Shown here piece after piece: positions 1 to 5,210 of a stretch of DNA of 5,210 nt. Below the pieces are notes generated by a model. That model saw only the letters and a program-made list of their open reading frames with translations, was not told the origin of the DNA and did no database searches. The stretch's first letter is position 1, and the number at the start of each line of letters is the position of its first letter. A program made the position numbers and the translations under genes. This DNA is from an uncultured Bordetella sp. (GTDB lineage Bacteria > Pseudomonadota > Gammaproteobacteria > Burkholderiales > Burkholderiaceae_B): NCBI GenBank assembly GCA_937881145.1, contig CALGFL010000017.1, positions 1 through 5,210 on the forward strand, in the 5' to 3' direction.

Positions 1-194
1 AAGGCATGGAAGACATCGCGGGCGGCGGCGGCAAGCTGGTGCGCGCCGAAGTGCCTTTGGCCGAGATGTTCGGGTATTCGACTTCGCTGCGTTCGCTGAC
101 GCAGGGGCGTGCCACCTACACCATGGAGTTCAAGCACTATGCCGAGGCGCCGAAGGTGGTGGCCGAGGCGGTTATTGCGCAGAAGAAGTCCTGA
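1..194 (+). CDS. fusA: Elongation factor G, C-terminal end (5' part lies outside the window)
   Basis: This is the 3' end of the translational GTPase that drives ribosomal translocation. Only the last ~63 codons are present (family length ~700 aa), covering the end of domain IV and most of domain V. Recognition rests on the near-invariant EF-G stretch with GMED at 3-14, then [30 protein letters not shown] and the KHYAEAP tail. The GTPase domain and G motifs are upstream and cannot be inspected. The gene ends in a tandem in-frame stop, TGA TAA (192-197). The next gene is convergent and is not tuf, so this copy is not in the common rpsL-rpsG-fusA-tuf arrangement, at least on its 3' side. It could be a second EF-G paralogue; the visible residues look fully conserved. 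Identification is very secure; which paralogue it is remains open. Confidence 0.96.
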   Translation, partial: GMEDIAGGGGKLVRAEVPLAEMFGYSTSLRSLTQGRATYTMEFKHYAEAPKVVAEAVIAQKKS

Positions 195-208
195 TAAGTT
201 CTTCCTGG

Positions 209-233
209 GCATTCCCGTCGGGCGCGGGACTGC
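209..233 (+). terminator. Weak hairpin after fusA, possible terminator
   Basis: The 54-nt gap between convergent fusA and the hydrolase gene holds an imperfect inverted repeat: GCA/TGC outer arms, one mismatch, then TCCCG/CGGGA around a 7-nt loop. No T-run follows on either strand, so it is not a canonical intrinsic terminator. It is listed because it is the only structure seen in this gap. Confidence 0.2.
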
Positions 234-248
234 ATAAGCGGCTGGCGT

Positions 249-1082
249 TTATTGCAAAAACGCCTCGACCGCCGCGTTGAAAGCCTTGGTGTTGGACAAG
301 CTCATCCCATGCGAGGCATAGGCGATCGACACCCGCTTGGGGTCGGGTAGTACGCTTTCCAGCCAGTCCAATACACCGGGGAAGGGCGCGGGACTTAACG
401 CGCCGCCTACCAGCAGCACCGGCGGCAGCAGCGCCCGCAGCGCGAGCCCGTCGGGCATGGGGACGATTTCCGCCGCCTGGCCGATCAATGTGGCGGCGTT
501 GTCGCGCACCATCTCCTTGAACCAGGGCACCATGCGGCGCCAGGTATCGGGGCCGGTCACGGCATCGATGAAAAGCGCCAGACCATCTTCGGCCTTGCCG
601 TCGCGGATCATGTCGCGTGCCTGCTGGCGAAAATCGCCACGCGGGTCATGGTTGCCGGGCAAGGGCTGGCCGGGGTCGGCCAGCGTCAGGCTGCGGACCA
701 GGCCCGGGTCGCGCAGCGCCGCTTCCAGCGCCACACGCCCGCCACGCGAGTGGCCCACCAGATGAACCGGCCCGCCCACGGTTTGTGTCACGAAATTGAG
801 CAACTGCTCGGCATGCTCGGCAATCGAGAACCCCGGGCCCGTGCCGTCCCAGCGCTCCGGCCAATAGCGCCGCAGCGACGGCGCCAACACGCGGTAGCGT
901 TTGCCCAGTCCGGTCAGCTGTGGCTTCCAGTAGCGCCAGTCGCATAGCGACCCGTGCACCAGTACCACTGGTTCGCCCGTACCGGTCTCGGCATAGGCGG
1001 TGGCGTAGCCGTCGAATTCGACGCTCCGGGTGGGCAGGTCAGGGGCAAAACGCATGATGGAACCGGGCTTGAGCAAGGCCAC
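249..1082 (-). CDS. Alpha/beta-fold hydrolase, substrate unknown
   Basis: This is a soluble serine hydrolase of the alpha/beta-fold superfamily, 277 aa and about the usual length. The oxyanion-hole HG motif is at residues 43-44 (VVLVHGSLCDW). The nucleophile elbow GHSRGG is at 110-115 with Ser112 as nucleophile, and His258 (ASHGMSL) is the likely catalytic histidine. The usual acid after strand 7 is replaced by the GALSPAPF segment (227-234), so Asp136 in LTLADPG, after strand 6, is the best candidate acid; that is inference. There is no signal peptide or membrane segment, so it is probably cytoplasmic. The start is uncertain. GTG at 1082 gives 277 aa, with a poor AAGGGCGG-like stretch upstream. 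ATG at 1055 gives 268 aa and no clear ribosome site, but begins closer to conserved sequence. It is a single gene, convergent with fusA and divergent from the ybaK-like gene. Esterase, lactonase or haloperoxidase-like activities are all possible. Confidence 0.88.
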   Translation of the reverse strand: MALLKPGSIMRFAPDLPTRSVEFDGYATAYAETGTGEPVVLVHGSLCDWRYWKPQLTGLGKRYRVLAPSLRRYWPERWDGTGPGFSIAEHAEQLLNFVTQTVGGPVHLVGHSRGGRVALEAALRDPGLVRSLTLADPGQPLPGNHDPRGDFRQQARDMIRDGKAEDGLALFIDAVTGPDTWRRMVPWFKEMVRDNAATLIGQAAEIVPMPDGLALRALLPPVLLVGGALSPAPFPGVLDWLESVLPDPKRVSIAYASHGMSLSNTKAFNAAVEAFLQ

Positions 1083-1124
1083 GATTCTAGCGCCGCCCTT
1101 GTTGTCTTCCTTTCGGGGCAGGCT

Positions 1125-1133
1125 TGCTACACT
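1125..1133 (+). promoter_or_regulatory. Candidate extended -10 promoter upstream of the ybaK-like gene
   Basis: TGC-TACACT fits the extended -10 pattern TGn-TATAAT at four of six core positions and lies ~92 nt before the chosen ATG. No good -35 box stands 16-18 nt upstream; the nearest TTGTCT is 20 nt away. It is weak evidence from pattern alone. The rest of the 142-nt divergent gap (1083-1224) shows no other clear promoter on either strand. Confidence 0.25.
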
Positions 1134-1179
1134 CGTTCGGCCTCAGGCTTGTCCCAATCAGCCCGATAGGCGTTATTCA

Positions 1180-1193
1180 GACAGAATTTTGTC
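1180..1193. repeat. Near-palindrome in the divergent intergenic region
   Basis: GACAGAATTTTGTC matches its own reverse complement at 12 of 14 positions (GACA.AATT.TGTC). It sits 31 nt upstream of the ybaK-like ATG, between two divergent genes, where a dimeric regulator could bind. There is no repeat of it elsewhere in the window to support an operator role. Confidence 0.3.
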
Positions 1194-1224
1194 AGTTAAA
1201 CCTTGCAATTCTTTGCATCCCGCC

Positions 1225-1719
1225 ATGTCTACCGATCAAAAAAATTTGCCCGAATCTGCTCAGCGTGTTGCGTCTTTACTACAGTCGTTGGGTCACGACA
1301 AGCCCGTGGTGCTGTTGGCAGAGACCGGACGCACCTCCGCAGAAGCTGCCGCGGGCCTGGGTTGCGAGGTCGCGCAGATCGCCAAATCCATTATTTTTCG
1401 CCGTGTGTCGGACAATGCCCCGGTGCTGGTGGTGGCCAGCGGCAGCAATCGCGTCGACGAGGCCAAGGTGGCTGCTCGCGTGGGCGAGTTGGGCAAGGCT
1501 GACGCGCGTTTCGTGCGCGAGGCCACGGGCTATGCAATAGGCGGCGTCTGCCCCATCGGCCACACCGTCAAACCTGTGATGCTGCTCGACGAAGATCTGT
1601 TCAACTACGACAGCCTGTGGGCGGCTGCGGGGCATCCGCATGCCGTATTCAATCTCACGCCCGAGCAGCTCGAGGCCATGACCGGCGCACCCATCGCCGA
1701 CGTGGCGCTGCGAGCTTGA
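1225..1719 (+). CDS. YbaK/EbsC-family aminoacyl-tRNA deacylase-like protein
   Basis: This 164-aa protein belongs to the YbaK/ProX superfamily, whose characterised members hydrolyse mischarged tRNAs (for example Cys- or Ala-tRNA(Pro)) free in the cytoplasm. Seen in the sequence: TSAEAAAGLGCE (37-48), then QIAKSIIFR with the conserved lysine at Lys54, VVASGSNRVDEAKVA (69-83), and the glycine/proline loop GGVCPIGH (106-113). The closing block is DEDLF.YDSLWAAAGHPHAVF (122-142). All family blocks are present and complete, with no INS-type fusion to a prolyl-tRNA synthetase. The frame stays open for 195 nt upstream, but homology begins at this ATG and the extra sequence is not family-like and overlaps the divergent gene. 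No Shine-Dalgarno is visible before the ATG (TTTGCATCCCGCC). It is a single gene, ended by a strong terminator. Which tRNA it edits, if any, cannot be read from the sequence. Confidence 0.92.
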   Translation: MSTDQKNLPESAQRVASLLQSLGHDKPVVLLAETGRTSAEAAAGLGCEVAQIAKSIIFRRVSDNAPVLVVASGSNRVDEAKVAARVGELGKADARFVREATGYAIGGVCPIGHTVKPVMLLDEDLFNYDSLWAAAGHPHAVFNLTPEQLEAMTGAPIADVALRA

Positions 1720-1729
1720 TCGCTGCGAT

Positions 1730-1767
1730 CGAAAAAAAGGCCGCGCATCTGCGCGGCCTTTTTTTCG
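1730..1767. terminator. Bidirectional intrinsic terminator between the ybaK-like gene and cpoB
   Basis: This is a perfect 17-bp inverted repeat with a 4-nt ATCT loop. The GGCCGCGC/GCGCGGCC core (1739-1746, 1751-1758) is flanked by A7 on the left and T7 on the right. It therefore reads as a GC stem plus U-run in both directions. It lies 10 nt after the ybaK-like stop and 16 nt after the cpoB stop, so it should end both convergent transcripts. Confidence 0.93.
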
Positions 1768-1783
1768 TAGCGGGCGTAGCGGC

Positions 1784-2482
1784 TTATTGCAGCAGCTTCA
1801 GTCGGCTCTTGGCCGACGTGGCGGCCTGCGTGTTGGGATACTGGCTGATCAGCTTTTGCATGGTCGCCTTGGCGGCGTTGCGGTTGTTCAGCTCGATCTG
1901 GCAGCCGGCGATCACGAGCATGGCATCGGCGGCGTGCGGATCGTTGGGATAGTCGTGCACCACGCCTTCGAGCGTCGAGATCGCGCCCTTGTAGTCCTTT
2001 AGCGCATAGCGGCTGCTGCCTTGGAAGAAGCGAGCTGCCGGCGCCATCTGGCTATTGGGATAGAGGGCGACGAAAGCGGACAGTGAATCGGCCGCCTTCT
2101 TGTACTGGCCCTTGCGGAACAGATCGATGGCGCTGTTGTAGGTGTTGGCTTCCTGCGGATCAGCGAGGGGTCCGGGCTGGCCGGACGTGTTGTCTCCTTG
2201 CTGATCGTTATTGGCGCCGGGCTGCTGCTGCTGTCGCTGCTGCGAGTGCTGCAACTCTTGCACCTCGCCGTTCAGCTTGTCGACGCGGTCCTGCAGCGAT
2301 TGAATCTGGTTGTACAACTGCACTTGCTGTTGCTGACTTTGGTCGAGCTGCTGGCGCAATTGAAGAATGGCGTTGCGCGCATCGTCGTCGGCGAACGCAT
2401 GGGCTGCCGGTGCTGCCACGACTGCGCAGGCAAGACTGGCGATCAGCGCCACTCGGCGCGGGGTGAGTGCACGGTTTCGCAT
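1784..2482 (-). CDS. cpoB: CpoB (YbgF), periplasmic Tol-Pal-associated TPR protein
   Basis: CpoB is a periplasmic protein that, in E. coli, binds TolA and coordinates PBP1B peptidoglycan synthesis with outer-membrane constriction at division. This one is 232 aa, close to the E. coli length. It starts with a Sec signal peptide (basic start, hydrophobic core ~11-25, likely cleavage after AHA at 27-29). A Gln-rich coiled coil with heptad-like spacing follows (~34-84), matching the trimerising N-domain, then a disordered Gln/Asn/Gly/Pro linker (~85-108). The C-terminus carries three TPR-like repeats (~111-143, 148-180, 185-217), each ending in a YPN or YPNxP-like turn, as in YbgF family proteins. 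The ATG has a modest GGA 8 nt upstream. It is the last gene of the cluster, separated from pal by 100 nt that include a terminator-like hairpin, so its transcription may be partly independent. Confidence 0.95.
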   Translation of the reverse strand: MRNRALTPRRVALIASLACAVVAAPAAHAFADDDARNAILQLRQQLDQSQQQQVQLYNQIQSLQDRVDKLNGEVQELQHSQQRQQQQPGANNDQQGDNTSGQPGPLADPQEANTYNSAIDLFRKGQYKKAADSLSAFVALYPNSQMAPAARFFQGSSRYALKDYKGAISTLEGVVHDYPNDPHAADAMLVIAGCQIELNNRNAAKATMQKLISQYPNTQAATSAKSRLKLLQ

Positions 2483-2494
2483 GGGCTATTTCCA

Positions 2495-2526
2495 CAAAAA
2501 CAAACGTCGGGACAGGGTCCCGACGT
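2495..2526 (-). terminator. Terminator-like or attenuator hairpin between pal and cpoB
   Basis: On the minus strand ACGTCGGGAC (2526-2517), loop CCT, and GTCCCGACGT (2513-2504) form a perfect 10-bp stem. It is followed directly by the T-rich tail TTGTTTTTG (2503-2495). This has the layout of a Rho-independent terminator in the direction of tol-pal transcription. The cpoB ribosome site and ATG follow at once, so any cpoB message from upstream must read through it. Confidence 0.7.
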
Positions 2527-2546
2527 GGGCCTGCGCAAGCAGGAGC

Positions 2547-2571
2547 GCCGGCCCGACGCGGTCAGGCCGGC
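2547..2571. repeat. Second inverted repeat in the pal-cpoB gap
   Basis: GCCGGCC (2547-2553) and GGCCGGC (2565-2571) form a perfect 7-bp GC stem with an 11-nt loop, just after the pal stop codon. No T-run follows on the minus strand. It may stabilise the pal mRNA 3' end or simply reflect high GC. Confidence 0.35.
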
Positions 2572-2582
2572 ATGCGCTGTGC

Positions 2583-3065
2583 TTAGCGCAGGTAGTTGAT
2601 GTCGGCGCGACGGTTCTGCGCCCAGTCGGCTTCCGTGTGGCCCAGAGCCTTGGGCTTTTCCTTGCCGAAGCTGATCGTTTCGATTTGGCCGTTGCTCACG
2701 CCTTGCAGTTCCATCTGCTTGGCGACGGCTTCGGCGCGACGCTGGCCCAGGGCCAGGTTGTACTCGGCGCCACCGCGTTCGTCGGTGTTGCCTTCGATCT
2801 TGACGTGCTGTTGCGGATGCGCGGCCAGGTAGTGGGCGTGCTGCGAGACCAGCGTGCGGTACTGGTCGTCGACGTTGTATTGGTCAAAGCCGAAATAGAC
2901 CGAGCGTTGCTGATACAGCACACTGCTCGGGTTGAACGGATCCATCGAATCCCCGGCGTTGCCGTTGCTGGCACCGGCATTCTTGTCGAGGGGAACGGAG
3001 CTACAGGCCGCCAAAGCAGCGGTCAGGGCAGTAATGGAAAGGCTCTTGGCAATGCGCGACTTCAT
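2583..3065 (-). CDS. pal: Pal, peptidoglycan-associated outer-membrane lipoprotein
   Basis: Pal anchors the outer membrane to peptidoglycan and binds TolB; Tol energy moves it to the division site. The protein is 160 aa, somewhat short of E. coli Pal. A lipoprotein signal peptide ends in the lipobox LAAC with acylated Cys21. Position +2 is Ser, not Asp, so Lol sorting to the outer membrane is expected. A flexible Asn/Gly/Ser tether (~22-48) leads to an OmpA-like domain (~53-160). This has VYFGFD (57-62), TDERGGAEYN (94-103), LGQRRA (106-111), SFGKEKP (132-138) and NRRADI (151-156). Asp95 and Arg110 line up with the OmpA residues that clamp diaminopimelate. A good ribosome site (AAAGGA, 6 nt before the ATG) fixes the start. 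It lies 33 nt below tolB, so it is probably cotranscribed with it. Confidence 0.97.
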   Translation of the reverse strand: MKSRIAKSLSITALTAALAACSSVPLDKNAGASNGNAGDSMDPFNPSSVLYQQRSVYFGFDQYNVDDQYRTLVSQHAHYLAAHPQQHVKIEGNTDERGGAEYNLALGQRRAEAVAKQMELQGVSNGQIETISFGKEKPKALGHTEADWAQNRRADINYLR

Positions 3066-3071
3066 GATGGT

Positions 3072-3077
3072 TCCTTT
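3072..3077 (-). promoter_or_regulatory. Shine-Dalgarno of pal
   Basis: AAAGGA on the minus strand lies 6 nt before the pal ATG, in the 33-nt tolB-pal gap. It supports the chosen start. Confidence 0.8.
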
Positions 3078-3098
3078 AGTTAAAGAAGATCACACGTG

Positions 3099-4409
3099 TT
3101 ATTGGGTGAAGGGGCCCCACGTCGGTTCTTGGATTTCCCCGTTCAGGACAGACAGCGTCTGATGTACGCGGCCATCGGTTGAAACGACTGCCAGCACACT
3201 ACGCCCGCCTTGCTTCGTAGCATAAAGCACTTGCATGCCGTTTGGTGCAAAGCTTGGCGATTGATCGTCGGGGCCGGCAGTCAGCAAAACTTCATTACCA
3301 GTGGACAGGTTCAGGGTAGCGATATGGAACGAACCGTCGCGCCTTGCAACGTATAGGAGCGTCGATCCATCGGGGGAAATGCGAGGTGAGATATTGTAGT
3401 TGCCGGTGAACGTCAGGCGGCGCGCATCGCCGCCGTCCACGCTCATCTGGTAGGTCTGCGGGCCGCCGCTGCGGTCGCTGGTGAAGATGAACGATTTGCC
3501 GTCCGGCATGAAGAAGGGCTCGGTATCGATGCCGGGCGAGCGGGTCAGGCGGCGCAGGCTGGAGCCGCCGCTGGACGAAACCAGGTAGATCTGCGAGAGG
3601 CCGTCGCGCGTCAAGGCCACGGCCAGATGCGAGCCGTCGGGCGTCCAGGCCGGCGCGCTGTTGTTGCCCTTGTAGTTGGCCACGGGCGTTTGGGCGCTGC
3701 TGGCCAGGGTCTGCACGTAGACCACGGGCTTGCCGGTATGAAAGCTCACATAGGCCAGGCGCGCGCCGTCGGGCGACCAGGCAGGCGAGATGATGGGCTG
3801 GCGCGAACGCAGCGCCACCTGCGGGTTCTGCCCGTCGGCGTCGGCGACCTGCAGTTCGTAGGTGCTGCCTTGCTTGAGCACATAGGCAATGCGGGTGGAG
3901 AACACACCGCGCACGCCGGTGATCTTTTGATAAATACGGTCGGCGATCTGGTGCGACACGCGGCGCAGCTGCTGCGCGGTGCCGTTGAAGGCCACGCCGT
4001 CGAGCTGCGTCTTCTGGACGTCGTCGCCCAGGCGGTAGCTGACCTGGTAGCTGCCGTCGGCTGCTTGCTTGACGCTGCCATAAGCCAGGTAGTCGGCGCC
4101 GCGACCGCGCCAATCGTCGTACGAGATCGGGCTGTCGACGTTGAGGTTGGCGCCGGAGGCGTTGATCAGGCGGAATTGGCCCGAGCGGTTCAGGTCGGCG
4201 CGGATCACGTCGGCAATGGCCTGGCCGGTGGTGTCGGTGGCTGCGAAGTCGGCGATGGCGATCGGGTACTGGGTGGCCCCGACGCCCGAGATATTGACTT
4301 GCAGTTGCGCGCGCGCGGGTTGCGCGGCCAGCAGGGCCGCCGGCAGCAAGAGCGCGAGGCCCAGCGTGCGTAGCGTCCTGAACAGGGGGGCGCGGAAGAC
4401 GTAGGTCAT
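3099..4409 (-). CDS. tolB: TolB, periplasmic beta-propeller of the Tol-Pal system
   Basis: TolB is the soluble periplasmic partner that binds Pal and is released from it by TolA, regulating how mobile Pal is. At 436 aa it matches the family (~430). A Sec signal peptide (hydrophobic core ~14-29) ends at ARA (32-34), so the mature protein starts with QLQVNISG. The mature N-terminus is the segment known in E. coli TolB to switch between TolA-bound and Pal-bound states. Residues ~40-165 form the alpha/beta N-terminal domain (YPIAIADF, DYLAYG). Residues ~170-436 form the propeller, with PD40/WD-like blade repeats: SPAWSPDGARLAY (208-220), APAWTPDGSHLAV (252-264), EPFFMPDGKSFIF (297-309), SPRISPDGSTLLY (341-353) and SPSFAPNGMQVLY (384-396). 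The protein closes with EPTWGPFTQ. A strong ribosome site fixes the start. It lies 17 nt below tolA and 33 nt above pal. Confidence 0.98.
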   Translation of the reverse strand: MTYVFRAPLFRTLRTLGLALLLPAALLAAQPARAQLQVNISGVGATQYPIAIADFAATDTTGQAIADVIRADLNRSGQFRLINASGANLNVDSPISYDDWRGRGADYLAYGSVKQAADGSYQVSYRLGDDVQKTQLDGVAFNGTAQQLRRVSHQIADRIYQKITGVRGVFSTRIAYVLKQGSTYELQVADADGQNPQVALRSRQPIISPAWSPDGARLAYVSFHTGKPVVYVQTLASSAQTPVANYKGNNSAPAWTPDGSHLAVALTRDGLSQIYLVSSSGGSSLRRLTRSPGIDTEPFFMPDGKSFIFTSDRSGGPQTYQMSVDGGDARRLTFTGNYNISPRISPDGSTLLYVARRDGSFHIATLNLSTGNEVLLTAGPDDQSPSFAPNGMQVLYATKQGGRSVLAVVSTDGRVHQTLSVLNGEIQEPTWGPFTQ

Positions 4410-4417
4410 GCGTCTAT

Positions 4418-4423
4418 CTCCTT
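4418..4423 (-). promoter_or_regulatory. Shine-Dalgarno of tolB
   Basis: AAGGAG on the minus strand, 8 nt before the tolB ATG and inside the 17-nt gap after the tolA stop. The tight spacing suggests cotranscription and possibly coupled translation. Confidence 0.85.
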
Positions 4424-4426
4424 CAA

Positions 4427-5206
4427 TCAGTACATGTCATAGCCGATATCGATCGACGACGGGTACGGGCCGATCGAAGGCTTGGGGAATGGGTCGCAGG
4501 CCAGGATGCCTCGCTGGACCGCAGTGTCGAAAGCGGGAATGCCGGAAGACTGGGTCAGGGTGGCTTGGGTAACCTTGCCGTTACGCGCCAACTGTACCCG
4601 GAATTGCGCCCTGGGGTTGGTCCCGCTCTGCGGCGGCGGGGCGTATGTTACGCCCGGCTGAACGCAGGCGCGCACCTTCGCGCCATAGCCGCCGTCGGTG
4701 CCGCCGCCACCGCCCTTTTGGTTGTGGTCGGCCGTGCCGGAGGCGATGCCCGCGCTGCCCAGGATCGCGTTCTTGAACGAATCCTTGAGGGCCTTGTCCG
4801 CGGCGGCCTTCTTGGCGGCGGCTTCGGCGGCCGCAGCCTTCTTGGCGGCTTCTTCCTTGGCTTTCTCTTCGGCGGCTTTTTCGGCTGCGGCCTTTTCAGC
4901 GGCGGCCTTATCGGCAGCCGCCTTCGCCGCCGCGGCCTTTGCCGCGTCGTCCTTGGCCTTCTGCTCGGCAGCCGCCTTTTCCTCGGCGGCCTTCTTCGCC
5001 GCGTCATCCTTGGCTTTCTGTTCGGCGGCGGCCTTGTCCGCGGCAGCCTTCTTGGCGGCCGCGGCGGCCGCTTCCTGCTTGGCCTGCTCTTCCTGCTGTT
5101 TCTTCTTGGCCTGCTCCAGCGCAATGTCGGGATCGACCTGCGGCTTGGGCGGGGCAGCCGGGGGCGTTACCGGCTGGGGCGAAGTAACGGCGGGGGAGAA
5201 TCCGTT
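4427..5206 (-). CDS. tolA: TolA, domains II and III (N-terminus missing; in-frame TAG at the window edge)
   Basis: TolA is the inner-membrane protein that carries force from TolQR across the periplasm to TolB and Pal. About 259 codons are readable. First comes a proline-rich linker (VTPPAAPPKPQVDPDIALEQ, ~5190-5114). Next is the long Ala/Lys/Glu-rich helix of domain II (~5114-4784), rich in KAAAE and AKDDAAK units. A Gly-rich hinge follows (five glycines and GYG, ~4739-4679), then the globular domain III. Domain III has two cysteines (RACVQPG, ILACDPFPKP), a FRVQLARNGKV strand, and the FDTAVQRGI motif typical of TolA C-domains. It ends in TGA (4429-4427), 17 nt before tolB. The membrane anchor (domain I) should lie upstream but is not in the window. 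Following the frame upstream, codon 5209-5207 is TAG, with no start codon in between. Either the gene is frameshifted here or the last bases are faulty. Identification of the domains present is secure; intactness of the gene is not. Confidence 0.9.
   Translation of the reverse strand, partial: NGFSPAVTSPQPVTPPAAPPKPQVDPDIALEQAKKKQQEEQAKQEAAAAAAKKAAADKAAAEQKAKDDAAKKAAEEKAAAEQKAKDDAAKAAAAKAAADKAAAEKAAAEKAAEEKAKEEAAKKAAAAEAAAKKAAADKALKDSFKNAILGSAGIASGTADHNQKGGGGGTDGGYGAKVRACVQPGVTYAPPPQSGTNPRAQFRVQLARNGKVTQATLTQSSGIPAFDTAVQRGILACDPFPKPSIGPYPSSIDIGYDMY
4937..5035 (-). repeat. Tandem duplication inside TolA domain II
   Basis: The 14-residue unit KAAAEQKAKDDAAK occurs twice in frame, encoded at 5035-4994 and 4978-4937, an offset of 57 nt (19 codons). 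The two DNA copies differ mainly at third positions. Such units are expected in the TolA helix, whose length varies by repeat gain and loss. Confidence 0.8.
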
Positions 5207-5210
5207 CTAC

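Noticed and set aside
1030..1224. 65-codon in-frame extension upstream of the ybaK-like ATG
   Set aside because: It overlaps the divergent hydrolase gene and the likely promoter region, and family homology starts at the ATG at 1225.
2367..3083. + strand open frame of 238 codons across cpoB, the gap and pal
   Set aside because: It is antisense to two well-identified genes and their intergenic hairpins. No family features were seen.
3074..3085. CTTTAACTAAAG inverted repeat overlapping the pal ribosome site
   Set aside because: The stem has at most four AT-rich pairs once a real loop is allowed, too weak to control translation.
3092..3099. ACACGTGT palindrome at the tolB stop codon
   Set aside because: It is only 8 bp, occurs once, and lies partly in the end of tolB within an operon, so chance is the simpler reading.
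3627..4373. Long + strand open frame (248 codons) opposite tolB
   Set aside because: It is antisense to a secure tolB and has a Gly/Ala/Val/Arg-rich composition without recognisable domains. High GC leaves such shadow frames open.
4784..5114. Low-complexity GCC/GGC/CTT-rich DNA that looks like a repeat array
   Set aside because: It is explained by the Ala/Lys/Glu-rich helical domain II of TolA and not by a CRISPR or other array; there are no regular spacers.
4648..5124. Arg/Pro-rich open frame on the minus strand
   Set aside because: It is an alternative frame of the repetitive Ala/Lys/Glu-rich tolA coding DNA. The biased composition follows from the codon pattern.

Overview
The window is a GC-rich piece of a Gram-negative chromosome. 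Protein content and gene order point to a betaproteobacterium of the Burkholderiales, most like the Alcaligenaceae (Bordetella/Achromobacter group). That placement is recognition of protein sequence, not a database result.

Layout from left to right. (1) Positions 1-194 hold the last ~63 codons of an elongation factor G gene (fusA) on the + strand. (2) Positions 249-1082, minus strand, encode an alpha/beta-fold hydrolase of unknown substrate, convergent with fusA. (3) Positions 1083-1224 are a divergent intergenic region with a weak extended -10 candidate and a near-palindrome. (4) Positions 1225-1719, + strand, encode a YbaK/EbsC-type (prolyl-tRNA editing-like) protein. (5) Positions 1730-1767 hold a strong bidirectional intrinsic terminator. 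(6) Positions 1784-5206, all minus strand, hold the 3' part of the Tol-Pal cluster, transcribed tolA, tolB, pal, cpoB.

The Tol-Pal genes form one functional unit. TolA spans the periplasm and passes energy from the inner-membrane TolQR motor. TolB is the periplasmic beta-propeller, Pal is the outer-membrane lipoprotein that grips peptidoglycan, and CpoB links the system to septal peptidoglycan synthesis. tolA, tolB and pal are tightly spaced (17 and 33 nt), and tolB and pal have clear Shine-Dalgarno sequences. cpoB sits 100 nt below pal, behind a perfect 10-bp hairpin followed by a T-rich tail, so its expression may be uncoupled from or attenuated relative to pal.

The main oddity is at the right edge. 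The tolA frame, open over ~260 codons, meets an in-frame TAG at 5209-5207, before any membrane segment or start codon. A one-base change in the adjacent C5 run would restore a proline-rich linker, so this is either a real frameshift or an edge/sequencing artefact. Otherwise the window is ordinary core-genome content. I found no mobile element, CRISPR array, RNA gene or convincing new system.
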